A DNA stretch of 64,000 bases from Nocardioides alcanivorans (GTDB taxonomy: Bacteria; Actinomycetota; Actinomycetes; Propionibacteriales; Nocardioidaceae): the NCBI RefSeq assembly GCF_021555175.1, contig NZ_JAKGRW010000002.1, positions 186,001 through 250,000 of the forward strand, written 5' to 3'. Below, piece by piece: positions 49,924 through 58,434 of this stretch. The notes under the pieces were generated by a model. The model made no database searches and had not been told where the DNA came from. It saw only the letters and a program-made list of their open reading frames with translations. The first letter of the stretch is position 1; each line of letters opens with the position of its first letter. Made by a program: the position numbers and the translations under genes.

Positions 49924-50588
49924 CCGGCCGAGAAGACACCGGGAAGAGGGGCAGCCAGGCGCTCGTGGTGTTCGTCGTGGTGATGCTCGCCCTCGCCGTG
50001 GGTCTGGGGTGGGCTCACTGGCGCTCCGGTGACGACACGGGCGACCGATACGTGACCACGGACCTCGACGGCAGGGAGGTGGTCTGGGACCAGCGGCCCG
50101 ATCCGCAAGGAGCGGCCGTCCGTTCGACGGGTGAGCGCTTCCGGGCACCTCGACAGGACCTGTCCGTGCCCCTCGAGAGTGCCGTGACGGTGAACGGAGT
50201 GATCAATCCACCCGCCCTGACCGCCGCCTACTGGTACCGCGACTTCGGCCCACCGGGCGGGCTCGCCACCACCGTCGTGGCGATGCACGCGGTGCGCGGT
50301 GGCCGCGGCCCCGGCAACGCACTGCTGCGTCTCGATGAGACGAGCGGCCAAGCGCAGGTGCTGGTGGAGCGAGGGGATCTCCTGATCGTCGGCGCGTCAC
50401 GCTACCGGGTGACCCGGACCCTGGTGGCCTCGAAACGCGAGACGGCTCGGGACCGACGCATCTGGGACGATGACCACGAAGGCCGCCTGGTCGTGGTCAC
50501 CTGCCTGCTGGATCCGGACGTGCCCCTGGAGACGCAGGAGAACCTGGTGGTGCTGGCGCGGCTGCAGCCGGCCGGCCAGCACCGATGA
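49920..50588 (+). CDS. Class F-type sortase
   Basis: A 222-residue single-pass membrane transpeptidase: N-terminal anchor (VVFVVVMLALAVGLGWAHW), catalytic His in VVAMHAVRGGRGPGN, catalytic Cys in LVVVTCLLD (TLxTC-like) and Arg in NLVVLARL. The layout, with VPLESAVTVNGVINPP ahead of the core, is that of actinobacterial class E/F sortases. ATG 49920 overlaps the stop of the giant surface protein, so this sortase is probably dedicated to it. Its 3' end overlaps the convergent membrane gene by 92 nt. Confidence 0.88.
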   Translation: MTGREDTGKRGSQALVVFVVVMLALAVGLGWAHWRSGDDTGDRYVTTDLDGREVVWDQRPDPQGAAVRSTGERFRAPRQDLSVPLESAVTVNGVINPPALTAAYWYRDFGPPGGLATTVVAMHAVRGGRGPGNALLRLDETSGQAQVLVERGDLLIVGASRYRVTRTLVASKRETARDRRIWDDDHEGRLVVVTCLLDPDVPLETQENLVVLARLQPAGQHR

Positions 50589-51804
50589 GGACCTGGAGTC
50601 CGGCGAGGAGGGCAACGACCAGGGCGAGGCACCACCACAGGCGCTCGGTCGTGACTGCATTGCCCCACACCAGCACCACCAGTCCCAGCACCACGACGGC
50701 AGGACGCAGCCAGCCCGCGTTCGCAGCACACCACCGCGCGAGGGTGCCGACCGCGGAGCGCGGAAGCTGTTCGCCGACGTGGCCCAGGCCGCGGGCGAGG
50801 GTGACGCGGCACGTCGTACCCGTCGCGTTCGTGCCGGCGAACCAACCCGCCACGATCAGCACCACCCCCAACCAGAGAACTGCCTCCTGACCGCGCGTGA
50901 GGTAGGCGAGCAGTGTGTCGAAGAAGGTTCTGCTCGCTGGTCCGAAAGCTGTGCCTGCGCTCGCGTTCACGAACAGTTGCCGACCGACCGAGAGAGCAAG
51001 GGCGACCATCAGGGCATTGAGCGCCAGCGCGGCGCCGATCGCCACCGTCATCCGGGCGCGGCGCCTGGCGAGCACGAAAGCGACGGCGAAGAGGAGCCCG
51101 GTGAACGGGAGAAGCCACTGGGCAACCGGGTTGCCGAAGGCATAGATGGTGCGCAGTTGCTCGACCTGCGATGCCTCCATCAACACCAGTTGGCGTTCGG
51201 TCCGGGGCACGGGCACGTTCTGCACGAGGGTGAGTCCGCGATCGGCGATCCGCTCCTTCACCCGCTCGATGAGCTCATCGAGGCTGAGGACCACCTGACC
51301 GTCCTCCAGTGTCGCGAGCCCCGACTCGTCACCGGTGAGGACGCGTTTCAGAGCCTGCTGGGCCCTGGTGTTCACACGGACCCAGAACTCGGCGAACTCG
51401 TCGGAGGAGACGACGTCGCGCACCTCGCGCTCGATCAGGCTCGACACCGCGGCGGAGAGCGGGCCCACCAGGAGGTCCAGTCGTGCCGGGTCACGGACGA
51501 CGCGTGCGAAGAGGTCGTTCAGCATGCCCTCGACATCGACCTGCTGCTCGATCGCATCGGTCACCACGGTGGTGATGGCTTCCTGCACCTCCTGCGACTT
51601 CACCAGCGGGTGCACAGTCGCGACGTAACGCTGCGTGTCGTTCAGGGTGCGTTGACCCCAATAGGCCACGGCGGCAGGCGTCGTGAGGACGGCGGCAAGG
51701 AGGAGGCAGATGAGGGCAGCCGCGGCACGCCCACGACTCGGGCCCCCAGGGCGGTCAGTGGGATCTGACGACCGTTCGCTGTGCTCGACCTCGGTCTCCG
51801 CCAC
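50497..51804 (-). CDS. Integral membrane protein of unknown function
   Basis: A 435-residue protein. One helix near the N-terminus (AALICLLLAAVLTTPAAVAYW) is followed by a ~200-residue extracytosolic helical region (LNDTQRYVATVHPLVKSQEV onward), then five or so helices and an Ala/Pro-rich tail. This layout is frequent in actinobacterial genomes but I know no function. GTG 51804 follows GAGGAGG; an upstream ATG 51834 overlaps the predicted -10. Downstream of a minus-strand dyad promoter. Confidence 0.75.
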   Translation of the reverse strand: MAETEVEHSERSSDPTDRPGGPSRGRAAAALICLLLAAVLTTPAAVAYWGQRTLNDTQRYVATVHPLVKSQEVQEAITTVVTDAIEQQVDVEGMLNDLFARVVRDPARLDLLVGPLSAAVSSLIEREVRDVVSSDEFAEFWVRVNTRAQQALKRVLTGDESGLATLEDGQVVLSLDELIERVKERIADRGLTLVQNVPVPRTERQLVLMEASQVEQLRTIYAFGNPVAQWLLPFTGLLFAVAFVLARRRARMTVAIGAALALNALMVALALSVGRQLFVNASAGTAFGPASRTFFDTLLAYLTRGQEAVLWLGVVLIVAGWFAGTNATGTTCRVTLARGLGHVGEQLPRSAVGTLARWCAANAGWLRPAVVVLGLVVLVWGNAVTTERLWWCLALVVALLAGLQVLIGAGRPAAAAPAPPGSPASPGARPDPAGR

Positions 51805-51829
51805 GGAGCCACCTCCTCGCAGGGTCACC

Positions 51830-51875
51830 ATCATCGTGGTGACACACCGGCGGTGCGGTCACACGGACCGGGTGA
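51830..51875 (-). promoter_or_regulatory. LuxR-box promoter of membrane protein gene
   Basis: On the minus strand: TCACC-CGGTCC-GTGTGA (51875-51859), 23 nt, then -10-like GATGAT (51835-51830). The leader to GTG 51804 would be about 20 nt. Confidence 0.45.
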
Positions 51876-51888
51876 TCCGACCTCGTTC

Positions 51889-52808
51889 TCAGTTGTTGCC
51901 GGACTCTTCGTCGCCGTGCGTCGCACGTACGAACTGGCCCAGTCTGCCCCGGTCTGTCGCTATCGCGTTGCCGACCACCGCGCAGGTGAGGAAGGAGAGG
52001 CTGATGACGTAGAGCCAGGTCAGGTAGGTGAAGGCGACGCCGATGGACCCGTAGCGCTCGGCACTGACGGCCAAGGCATGGGGCAACCAAGCAGAGGACA
52101 GTGGCCGGATGGTGAGCAGGACCGCCGAGAACAGGAAGGCGCCGGGCACGAGCACCCTCAGACGCACCGCACCAGCGAGGAGCACCCAAGGGACGAAGGT
52201 CGCCAACGCCATGCCGAGCAGCAGGCCAGCAGCCAGTGTCCAGAAGTCTCGAGGGGTAGGACGTCCAGCGTGCCGTCGATGATTCTGGTCCCGACCAGGA
52301 AGAGCACCAGCACCAGGAGAACCACCAGCCAGCGCCACGCGGCTCCCAGGCGACTGCGAGGTCGTGGCAGGGACCAGATCGCGGACAACGCCCTGGCGAG
52401 TGCACGCGAGAGACTCGTCGCCGAGACCAGGACGACCATGACGCCCACGATGCCGAAGGCACTGGCGCCCGCGCCCTGCACGGCACTCTCGACAGCTGCT
52501 CTCGAGGTCTCGGGCATCTCCACCGCATCCATGATCAAGCCGGAACCGGCTCCCCACGTGCTGAGGAGGATCAGGATCGGGACGATCGAGGTGAAGAACT
52601 GCGCAGCGATGGTCATGGAGCGGTCGAACATCTCCAGCCGCATGAACTGCCGCGCTGAGCGAGCCAGGACGCGCCCCGGCCAGCGGTCGAGGAACCACAG
52701 CGCGCGGACGCGGACGCTCGCCGGAAGACGTCGCAGGATGAGCGCGGCCCGTGCCTCGATCCACTGATTGTCCTGATCATCTCGGTGGCAGTCCGTCGCC
52801 CCGGTCAT
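51889..52808 (-). CDS. YihY/BrkB family membrane protein, one apparent frameshift
   Basis: About 306 residues. The family core is visible as SMTIAAQFFTSIVPILILLS, a long middle, and GVAFTYLTWLYVISLSFLTC near the C-terminus. The two halves are in different frames; one more G/C in the run at 52253-52256 joins them as LDVLPPRDFWTLAAG. YihY/BrkB proteins are six-helix inner membrane proteins with unproven transport function. It lies 24 nt after the AI-2E gene and is likely third in the operon started by the DUF7144 gene. Confidence 0.8.
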
Positions 52809-52832
52809 GGCAGCAGCACGCTCCGGCCGGCG

Positions 52833-53942
52833 TCAACCGTCAGAGGGCGAAGGGGTGGACGAGATCGCGGGACCAGCGCGCTGCGGCTTGCCGGCGATCA
52901 GGGCCAGTGCCCAGTGCCTGTGCGGATCGGCCTCGACGAGCAGGGCCTTGGTCAGCAGGCTGAACGGGACGGCGAGCAGCGCCCCGACGGGGCCGACGAG
53001 CCAGGTCCAGAACACCAGCGACAGGAAGGTCAGCGTTGCTGACAGTCCCACTGCGTCGCCCACCACGCGAGGTTGGATCATGGACTGGATCACGAAGTTG
53101 ATCACGCTGTAGAGCACGATCACCGTGATCATCAGGCCGGTCCCGCCGTCCAACAACGCGATGAGGGCCGGCGGAATCACCCCGATGACGAACCCGATGT
53201 TGGGGATGAAGTTGGTGACGAACGCCAGCACCGCCCACACGAATGCGCCAGGCACGTCGAGCACGTACAGCACCACGCCGTCCACCACCGCCACGATCAG
53301 ACCGAAACTCGAGGAGACGCCCATGTAGTTGCGAGTTCCTCGTGCGAAGTTCGCCAAGGCATCGACAGGCCCCGGGAACCTCTCTCGTCCGACAGCGGCC
53401 AGGCTCCGGCGGGTGGAGTCGGTGTCGAAGGCGAAGAAGAGCAGGAGCGTGACGAGGAAGAACAGGTTGGCGAGCAGGGACACGCCACCCGACAGCAGCG
53501 CCATGACGGCATCGAGAAGTCTCCCGGGGTCGAAGGACGAGGTGATGGCGTCCACCTGCGACGGCTTCATGCCCAGGTCGGAGAGGGCTTTCCCGACGGA
53601 CGCGACCATGTCGAGCAATTGGTCGCTGTACTGCGGGATGAGCGCGGCGAGTTGGGAGACTGACAGCAGGAGGGAGAAGGCGAGAGCGATGAGCACCAGG
53701 TACGCAGCAATCAGCATGATGATCGAGGCAAGCCAGCCACGCAGTCCACGTCGCTCCAGCCAGACCCGTATCGGATGCAGGGTGATCGTGATGACCAGGG
53801 CGAGGAAGACCGGACCGACGATGTCGGAGACTGCGCGCAGGCCCGCGAGGACGATCACCAGCGCGGCAACGCTCTTGAGGAACGAGCCGGCGAAGGAGAA
53901 GGTGCGCGTCTGCGGGGTGCCCTCCGAAGCGGATTCGGTCAT
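52833..53942 (-). CDS. AI-2E family (PerM-like) membrane permease, second copy
   Basis: A 369-residue protein with the same fold as the one at 5411: VSDIVGPVFLALVITITLHP, a soluble segment (LLDMVASVGKALSDLGMKPS), LFFLVTLLLFFAFDTDS, and NFIPNIGFVIGVIPPALIAL. It has WTWLVGPVGALLAVPFSLLT near the end. SD GGGAGGA precedes ATG 53942. Position between DUF7144 and YihY genes on one strand suggests an operon. Confidence 0.85.
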   Translation of the reverse strand: MTESASEGTPQTRTFSFAGSFLKSVAALVIVLAGLRAVSDIVGPVFLALVITITLHPIRVWLERRGLRGWLASIIMLIAAYLVLIALAFSLLLSVSQLAALIPQYSDQLLDMVASVGKALSDLGMKPSQVDAITSSFDPGRLLDAVMALLSGGVSLLANLFFLVTLLLFFAFDTDSTRRSLAAVGRERFPGPVDALANFARGTRNYMGVSSSFGLIVAVVDGVVLYVLDVPGAFVWAVLAFVTNFIPNIGFVIGVIPPALIALLDGGTGLMITVIVLYSVINFVIQSMIQPRVVGDAVGLSATLTFLSLVFWTWLVGPVGALLAVPFSLLTKALLVEADPHRHWALALIAGKPQRAGPAISSTPSPSDG

Positions 53943-53989
53943 CGGTTCCTCCCTGGAGCAGCGCGCGTTCACATCACCGTCGCTCGGTG

Positions 53990-54421
53990 TCACCGGGTGA
54001 TGTCACGACCGTGCAGCGCGAGGGCCCAGATCACGAAGACGTCCAGAGCGATGATGGTGATCGACCACAACGGATAGATGGGGATGAATGCGAAGTTGAT
54101 GAGTGCGCTGATCACTGCCAGGGAGATTCCGACGACGCGTCCCCAGAGTTGACCGTTCAAGACAGCGAATCCGGCGAGCAGCACCAGGATTCCGGTGCCC
54201 AAGTGGATCCAACCCCACAGCGTGGTGTCGAACTCGATGACGTAGTCGGTGGTCGTGACGTAGAAGGCGTCGTTCGCAAGCGCGACGACTCCCGCAAAAG
54301 CCTGGAAGGTGCCGCCCATGGCCATGATGACGCCGGCGAAGACCGTCATTCCCCGGGCCCACGTGCTCGTCGGCCGAGAGCTGTGACCTGCGGGGCTGTC
54401 CTGGATGTGTTGCTCTGACAT
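53990..54421 (-). CDS. DUF7144 family membrane protein (paralogue A)
   Basis: A 143-residue four-helix membrane protein: GMTVFAGVIMAMGGTFQAFA, then TTLWGWIHLGTGILVLLAGF, GRVVGISLAVISALINFAFI and SITIIALDVFVIWALALHG. It is a clear paralogue of the protein at 61322 (shared WGW-HL-G-ILVLL pattern and C-terminal ALxxHG). First gene of a minus-strand operon, controlled by the dyad at 54463-54507. Function unknown. Confidence 0.82.
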   Translation of the reverse strand: MSEQHIQDSPAGHSSRPTSTWARGMTVFAGVIMAMGGTFQAFAGVVALANDAFYVTTTDYVIEFDTTLWGWIHLGTGILVLLAGFAVLNGQLWGRVVGISLAVISALINFAFIPIYPLWSITIIALDVFVIWALALHGRDITR

Positions 54422-54462
54422 GGTCGAACCTCCATCAGGGTTGCGCCACTACGTGTCTTCAC

Positions 54463-54507
54463 ATCCCATGTGAACGACGAGCTGACCGCATCACCCGGAT
54501 CTCGTGA
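54463..54507 (-). promoter_or_regulatory. LuxR-box promoter of the DUF7144/AI-2E/YihY operon
   Basis: Minus strand: TCACG-AGATCC-GGGTGA (54507-54491), 22 nt, -10-like TGGGAT (54468-54463). A separate small dyad TTCACAT-CCC-ATGTGAA lies at 54458-54474. The rest of the 296-nt gap between 54422 and 54717 holds the divergent promoter at 54557. Confidence 0.5.
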
Positions 54508-54556
54508 AACCGGGCGAGGAGTGCTCGGACGAGCAGGCCGTTCCTTCGCTGTCCCC

Positions 54557-54601
54557 TTCCCCGATTCTGGTGAGGACGGTCTGACCGGTGCGCCCTAGTG
54601 T
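54557..54601 (+). promoter_or_regulatory. Weak LuxR-box promoter upstream of short paralogue 1
   Basis: TTCCC-CGATTC-TGGTGA (54557-54573) is a degenerate dyad, but a very good -10-like TAGTGT (54596-54601) lies exactly 22 nt downstream, as in the strong sites. The leader to the ATG at 54718 would be about 110 nt. Confidence 0.4.
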
Positions 54602-54717
54602 CGATGCGACAGGCTGCAACGCATGGCCCGCCAAGCCCGCCACTTCCGCGGAGTCGAAGGGACTCATCGTGGTGAGGACGCGCTCCGGGTCTGATCTGGG
54701 ATGGGGCTGGTACGCGC

Positions 54718-54933
54718 ATGACACGGGTCCACATCAGGGTCGACGCCGAACTGTCCGATGAGTTGGCGAGCGCCTTCCCGCAGCTGCTCAAGCGCACGCA
54801 GAGGGCGACGACCACTCTGACCGGCGACCTGGCCGATCAGCAGGAGCTCCAAGGTGTCTTGAACCTTCTCAGCGTGCTGGGGGTGGACGTCATCGAAGTC
54901 GTCACGATCCCGGACGAGACCGAGCCCGACTGA
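54718..54933 (+). CDS. Short ACT-like protein, paralogue 1
   Basis: A 71-residue soluble protein, predicted beta-alpha-beta-beta-alpha-beta from its pattern: VHIRVDAELSDEL, ATTTLTGDLADQQELQGVLN, LLSVLGVDVIEVVTI. It aligns with the products at 57046 and 57288 over nearly full length (alternating strand, LTGD/MTGEF-D-AEL-G-L, GV/LxVIEV). I do not recognise a known family. It is alone on its strand here, next to the third SulP gene. Confidence 0.6.
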   Translation: MTRVHIRVDAELSDELASAFPQLLKRTQRATTTLTGDLADQQELQGVLNLLSVLGVDVIEVVTIPDETEPD

Positions 54934-54962
54934 GCCAGGTCGTGCCCCGAGCCGGGTCGAGG

Positions 54963-56807
54963 TCAAGCGGCGGAGTCTCCATCACCTCGCGGCGTGAGCC
55001 GATGCGACGTGGCGGTCGCGAGGGCGTCCCGGGTGGAGGCACCCAGTCGGGGTCTGGCCTCGAACACCCGGATGTTCGCGAGGCTGCTCGCCAGTTGCCG
55101 CTGCTCCCACCGATCCACGAGCTCGGGCTCGAGACCGGCGAGATACAGCTCGCCCCGGACGGCCGCCAAGGCGTGCGCATAGTCACCGACCACTTTGAGG
55201 AACGTCGCGCCAAGCGTGGTGCGACCACGGAGCCGAAGGATGACGACAGGACCGGCCGGCTGCCCACTCCCGGTCCGGGAGCCATCTGGTGCCGGATGTC
55301 CGGGCGCCTCGACTCGTGGCAGGCGCCGCTGGAGCGTCCGAGCGCCCGCGTAGAACAGGGACCCGTAGATGTTGAGAACGACGACGTCGCCATCGCCCAC
55401 ACGGACCGGGACCGGAGCCTCGCGCATGGCGCCGTCGGTGGTGGGGGAGAGCCGGACGACGCGGAGGTCCAGTGTCTCCTGGTTGAGCTGCATGACGATG
55501 GAAGCGATGACCCCTACCCCGACCGCCGTGGCGATGGGAAGGAAGATCACGGCGGTGAAGGTCGCCGTCATGGCGACCGCCGGGATCGTCCCCGCCCTGG
55601 CCACGGTCACGATCTCCCCGGGATGAATGGTGCTCCAGCCGGCGAAGACGAGGATGGCTGCGAGCGTGGGCATGGCGACCTCGCCGACGACCTGGGAGAG
55701 CGAGATGAGGATGATCGCCATCCAGCCTCCGCTCCAGATCCCTGCCCATCGGGTCCGGGCACCGGCCGTGACGTTGAGGGCGGTCTGGCCCACCGATCCG
55801 CCGACTGGCTGACCGCCGACGAAGGCCGAGGCGATGTTGCCGAAGCCCTGTGCCGTGAAGTCCTGCCGGGTCGATGATCGCGACCCGTCGGTGTTCGGCA
55901 CGGCTTCGGCGACACCGGCTCCCTGCACGAGGATGATGGCAGCGACCGAGACCGCCCCCAGGATGAGGGACGGGTCGAATGAGGAGGCATCGGGGAACCC
56001 GGGGACGGGCAGGCCATGGGGCAGTGCGCCGCCGTCCTTGACCTTCGCGACGCCCGCGGAGCCGAACCACAGCACGCCGAGCGTGGGGAGCAGGAGCGCG
56101 ACGAGTGAGCTCATGACAGCGGCACGCGTGCGGGCCAGGACGATCAGGATGAGGAGCGCCGCCATCCCGGCGATGGCGGTGGCACCGTCGAGATCGGCGA
56201 TGTTGAGTGCTGCGTTGAGTGCCTTGGTCAGGGCCAGGTTGCCGTCGGCCTCCAGGCCGACCAAGTCCGGAATCTGACCCAGGATCATGTTGACGGCGAC
56301 GCCGGTCAGGAACCCCAGCATCACGGAGTAGGAGACGAACCGGATGTAGCGACTCAACTTCAGCGCGGCTGCGCCCAGCATCAACAGGCCCGCCATCAGG
56401 GTCAGCCAGATCATGCCCCCCGAGCGCTCCTCGGACGGCAGCGCGGCGAGGGACGACCCCGCGGCGAGGGCCGCTGCGCTCGTGGTGGTCACCACCATCA
56501 GGCGGGTACTGCTGGTGAGGCCGCCGGCAATCGGTCCGGCGAACGATGCATAGAGACCGTGCGCCGGGTTCACTCCTGCCAGCACGCTCGCCGCCATACC
56601 GTCCGGGACGCTGCTGATGGCCCCGGGCAGTCCGGCGACGAGGTCGGATCGAAAGTGCTTTCGGCGAGGGCGCATGTCCCCGGCCCACCGGAGCGCGATG
56701 CGCTTGCTTCGTCGCATCCTCCGTCGATACAGGCGTGCGAAGCCGGACGCCGCCGACTCCTGGCCGTCGTCGGCTGCGCCGGAGCCCTCATCGTCCGCGC
56801 TGGACAT
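54963..56807 (-). CDS. SulP family transporter with STAS domain (third of three)
   Basis: A 614-residue protein. A basic N-terminus (LYRRRMRRSKRIALRWAGD) precedes the SulP core (GLPGAISSVPDGMAASVLAG, NPAHGLYASFAGPIAGGLTS, VGGSVGQTALNVTAGARTRW). The STAS domain (about residues 450-570) has FYAGARTLQRRLPRVEAPGH. The core is divergent from the other two and resembles the SulP subgroup common in marine and soil actinobacteria. Driven by the minus-strand dyad promoter at 56876-56920. Substrate unknown. Confidence 0.88.
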   Translation of the reverse strand: MSSADDEGSGAADDGQESAASGFARLYRRRMRRSKRIALRWAGDMRPRRKHFRSDLVAGLPGAISSVPDGMAASVLAGVNPAHGLYASFAGPIAGGLTSSTRLMVVTTTSAAALAAGSSLAALPSEERSGGMIWLTLMAGLLMLGAAALKLSRYIRFVSYSVMLGFLTGVAVNMILGQIPDLVGLEADGNLALTKALNAALNIADLDGATAIAGMAALLILIVLARTRAAVMSSLVALLLPTLGVLWFGSAGVAKVKDGGALPHGLPVPGFPDASSFDPSLILGAVSVAAIILVQGAGVAEAVPNTDGSRSSTRQDFTAQGFGNIASAFVGGQPVGGSVGQTALNVTAGARTRWAGIWSGGWMAIILISLSQVVGEVAMPTLAAILVFAGWSTIHPGEIVTVARAGTIPAVAMTATFTAVIFLPIATAVGVGVIASIVMQLNQETLDLRVVRLSPTTDGAMREAPVPVRVGDGDVVVLNIYGSLFYAGARTLQRRLPRVEAPGHPAPDGSRTGSGQPAGPVVILRLRGRTTLGATFLKVVGDYAHALAAVRGELYLAGLEPELVDRWEQRQLASSLANIRVFEARPRLGASTRDALATATSHRLTPRGDGDSAA

Positions 56808-56875
56808 CAGCTGCCATGCGTGCCCGGGTCGCCCGAGTGCACGCGCGTAGCTCCGTGGAAGTCGCTCATGGTCAC

Positions 56876-56920
56876 ATGGTCGGCCAGCTGGCGAGGTCCG
56901 GGATCACCCGACTTGGGTGA
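56876..56920 (-). promoter_or_regulatory. LuxR-box promoter between SulP gene (-) and short paralogue 2 (+)
   Basis: Near-perfect dyad TCACCC-GACTT-GGGTGA (56904-56920) between divergent genes. On the minus strand GACCAT (56881-56876) lies at 22 nt, a fair -10 for the SulP gene. On the plus strand the hexamer at 22 nt is GTCGGT, weaker; bidirectional use is possible. Confidence 0.55.
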
Positions 56921-57045
56921 CGGGCGGTGGCGTGGCCGAGTGGTCGGTGAGTCATGCACTGGGGATGACGACGGCCGAGGACTCGAGGGGTGTGATGAGT
57001 GACGACACGTTCTCCGAGGCTGGGGCGACCGGGAGGGGTCAGGGT

Positions 57046-57282
57046 ATGTCAGGAACGACCTACGAGATCCGGGTGGAGGGCGCCATGCCGGTCGACTTGC
57101 TCAGCGACCTCGGTCCCTCACTCGTGGCGACCCACGAGTTGCGCACCGTGATGACCGGTGAGTTCACCGATCAGGCCGAACTGCACGGTCTGCTCCGGCG
57201 AATCCGCGCGCTCGGCCTCGAGCTGGTCGAGATCCGGGCGGCCTACCTGGTCACGGACGAGCCTTCCGGTGACGGGAGCTGA
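57046..57282 (+). CDS. Short ACT-like protein, paralogue 2
   Basis: A 78-residue protein: YEIRVEGAMPVDLLSDLGPS, ELRTVMTGEFTDQAELHGLL, RRIRALGLELVEIRAAYLV. Paralogous to 54718 (MTGEF-TDQAELHGLL versus LTGDLADQQELQGVL). ATG 57046 after GGGAGGGG is preferred; in-frame ATGs at 56965 and 56995 are possible. First of a run of five plus-strand genes (57288, 57627, 58119, LuxR regulator 3). Family unknown. Confidence 0.62.
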   Translation: MSGTTYEIRVEGAMPVDLLSDLGPSLVATHELRTVMTGEFTDQAELHGLLRRIRALGLELVEIRAAYLVTDEPSGDGS

Positions 57283-57287
57283 ATGCC

Positions 57288-57539
57288 ATGACATCTGGTG
57301 ATGCCGGGCCGCGGCGTTACTCGGTCGTGGTCAACGGGCCTCTGGGGCCGCTCCTGAGGGCTGCCTTCCCCGAACTCCGGCTCTCCGTCACCCCGGCGCA
57401 GTCGGTTCTCATCGTCGCTGACCACCACCGAGGGGTGGACCACGTCGTTGGGTCATTGACGAGCGCGGGGATTCGAGTCCTTGCTGTCCACCGAGTGGGC
57501 GAAGGGGCGCACCGGGCGTCACCGGGTACGCCGCACTGA
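57288..57539 (+). CDS. Short ACT-like protein, paralogue 3
   Basis: An 83-residue protein: RRYSVVVNGPLGPLLRAAFP, ELRLSVTPAQSVLIVADHHR, VDHVVGSLTSAGIRVLAVHR. The strand order and the final G-I-R-V-L-A-V strand match the two other short proteins, though identity is lower. Starts 5 nt after its neighbour's stop. No known family recognised. Confidence 0.58.
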   Translation: MTSGDAGPRRYSVVVNGPLGPLLRAAFPELRLSVTPAQSVLIVADHHRGVDHVVGSLTSAGIRVLAVHRVGEGAHRASPGTPH

Positions 57540-57626
57540 TCGTCCGCTGGGGATGACGTGAACCATGCCGAGGCTGCGTACGTTCGTGGAGTCAACGGCG
57601 TTCCGGGTCAACAACGAGGAGGATTC

Positions 57627-58091
57627 ATGAGTGAAGCCGCAGCTGACGACGAAGAGGCCACGATCGGCCCCGTCGACTATCTGGTCATCGAGTTCCCCGG
57701 CGGCAGACTGACGGGTGAGGGCCTTCCGCATCTGATCGACCTGGTCGATCGAGGAGTCATCCGGATCCTCGACCTGGTGTTTGTGAGCAAGGGGCGGGAC
57801 GGCACGACCAGGGCATTGGAGCTGAGGGACGTCGACGGCGACGGTGCGTTGGACCTGACCGTCTTCGAGGGCGCCTCCTCCGGGCTCCTGGGTGATGAGG
57901 ACCTCGAAGAGGCGGGGCAGGCCCTCGACGCAGGCAGTGCTGCTGCGGTGATGGTCTACGAGAACGTCTGGGCGGCGCCGTTGGCCGCTGCACTGCGCAG
58001 CGGCGGCGCGCGGATGGTCGCCAACGGTCGGATCCCGCTCGAGGACCTGATGTCCGTGCTCGGTGCTGAGGAAGACACGGCAGGACGATGA
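57627..58091 (+). CDS. DUF6325 family protein
   Basis: A 154-residue soluble protein: IGPVDYLVIEFPGGRLTGEG, LVDRGVIRILDLVFVSKGRD, DLTVFEGASSGLLGDEDLEE, AAAVMVYENVWAAPLAAALR and GRIPLEDLMSVL. These are the marks of DUF6325, a family usually found next to a SHOCT-domain gene, as here. The related idea is a membrane-stress or dodecin-like role, but none is shown. ATG 57627 follows AGGAGG. Confidence 0.85.
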   Translation: MSEAAADDEEATIGPVDYLVIEFPGGRLTGEGLPHLIDLVDRGVIRILDLVFVSKGRDGTTRALELRDVDGDGALDLTVFEGASSGLLGDEDLEEAGQALDAGSAAAVMVYENVWAAPLAAALRSGGARMVANGRIPLEDLMSVLGAEEDTAGR

Positions 58092-58118
58092 TGTCCTGCT
58101 CGACGAGAGGATGATGTG

Positions 58119-58406
58119 ATGCCAGGTCTACTTCGTGGAGTGGCGCGCACGGCTGCGATCGCTGGAACGGCGACGGCCGTGTCGAACCGCGTGTCCCGTC
58201 GACAAGCGGGGCGCTGGGCAGCGCAGGCGGAACGGCAGCCGCCCGTGCAGTACGCCCCTGCCCCGTACGCGCAGCAACCGGCGCCGGGTGCCGCAGACAC
58301 CGAGACCCGATTGGCGCAGCTCAAGGAGCTGGGTGAACTACAGGCGCAGGGAGTCCTCAGCCCGGCTGAGTTCGCGGCGGAGAAGGCGAAGATCCTGAAC
58401 TCCTGA
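58119..58406 (+). CDS. SHOCT domain-containing protein
   Basis: A 95-residue protein. N-terminal basic, weakly hydrophobic part (LLRGVARTAAIAGTATAVSN), a Pro/Gln/Tyr-rich linker, and a C-terminal SHOCT domain (LAQLKELGELQAQGVLSPAE, then FAAEKAKIL). SHOCT is a short oligomerisation module at protein ends. Located directly after DUF6325; the two are a recurrent actinobacterial pair. Confidence 0.88.
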   Translation: MPGLLRGVARTAAIAGTATAVSNRVSRRQAGRWAAQAERQPPVQYAPAPYAQQPAPGAADTETRLAQLKELGELQAQGVLSPAEFAAEKAKILNS

Positions 58407-58434
58407 TGCCGGGCCCGTGATCCGCCTCTCTCGT

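Noticed and set aside
53971..54000. Extra regulatory dyad TCACCGGGTGA between AI-2E and DUF7144 genes
   Set aside because: The halves touch without the 6-nt spacer and no -10 hexamer lies at 22-23 nt; the genes are 47 nt apart and probably one operon.
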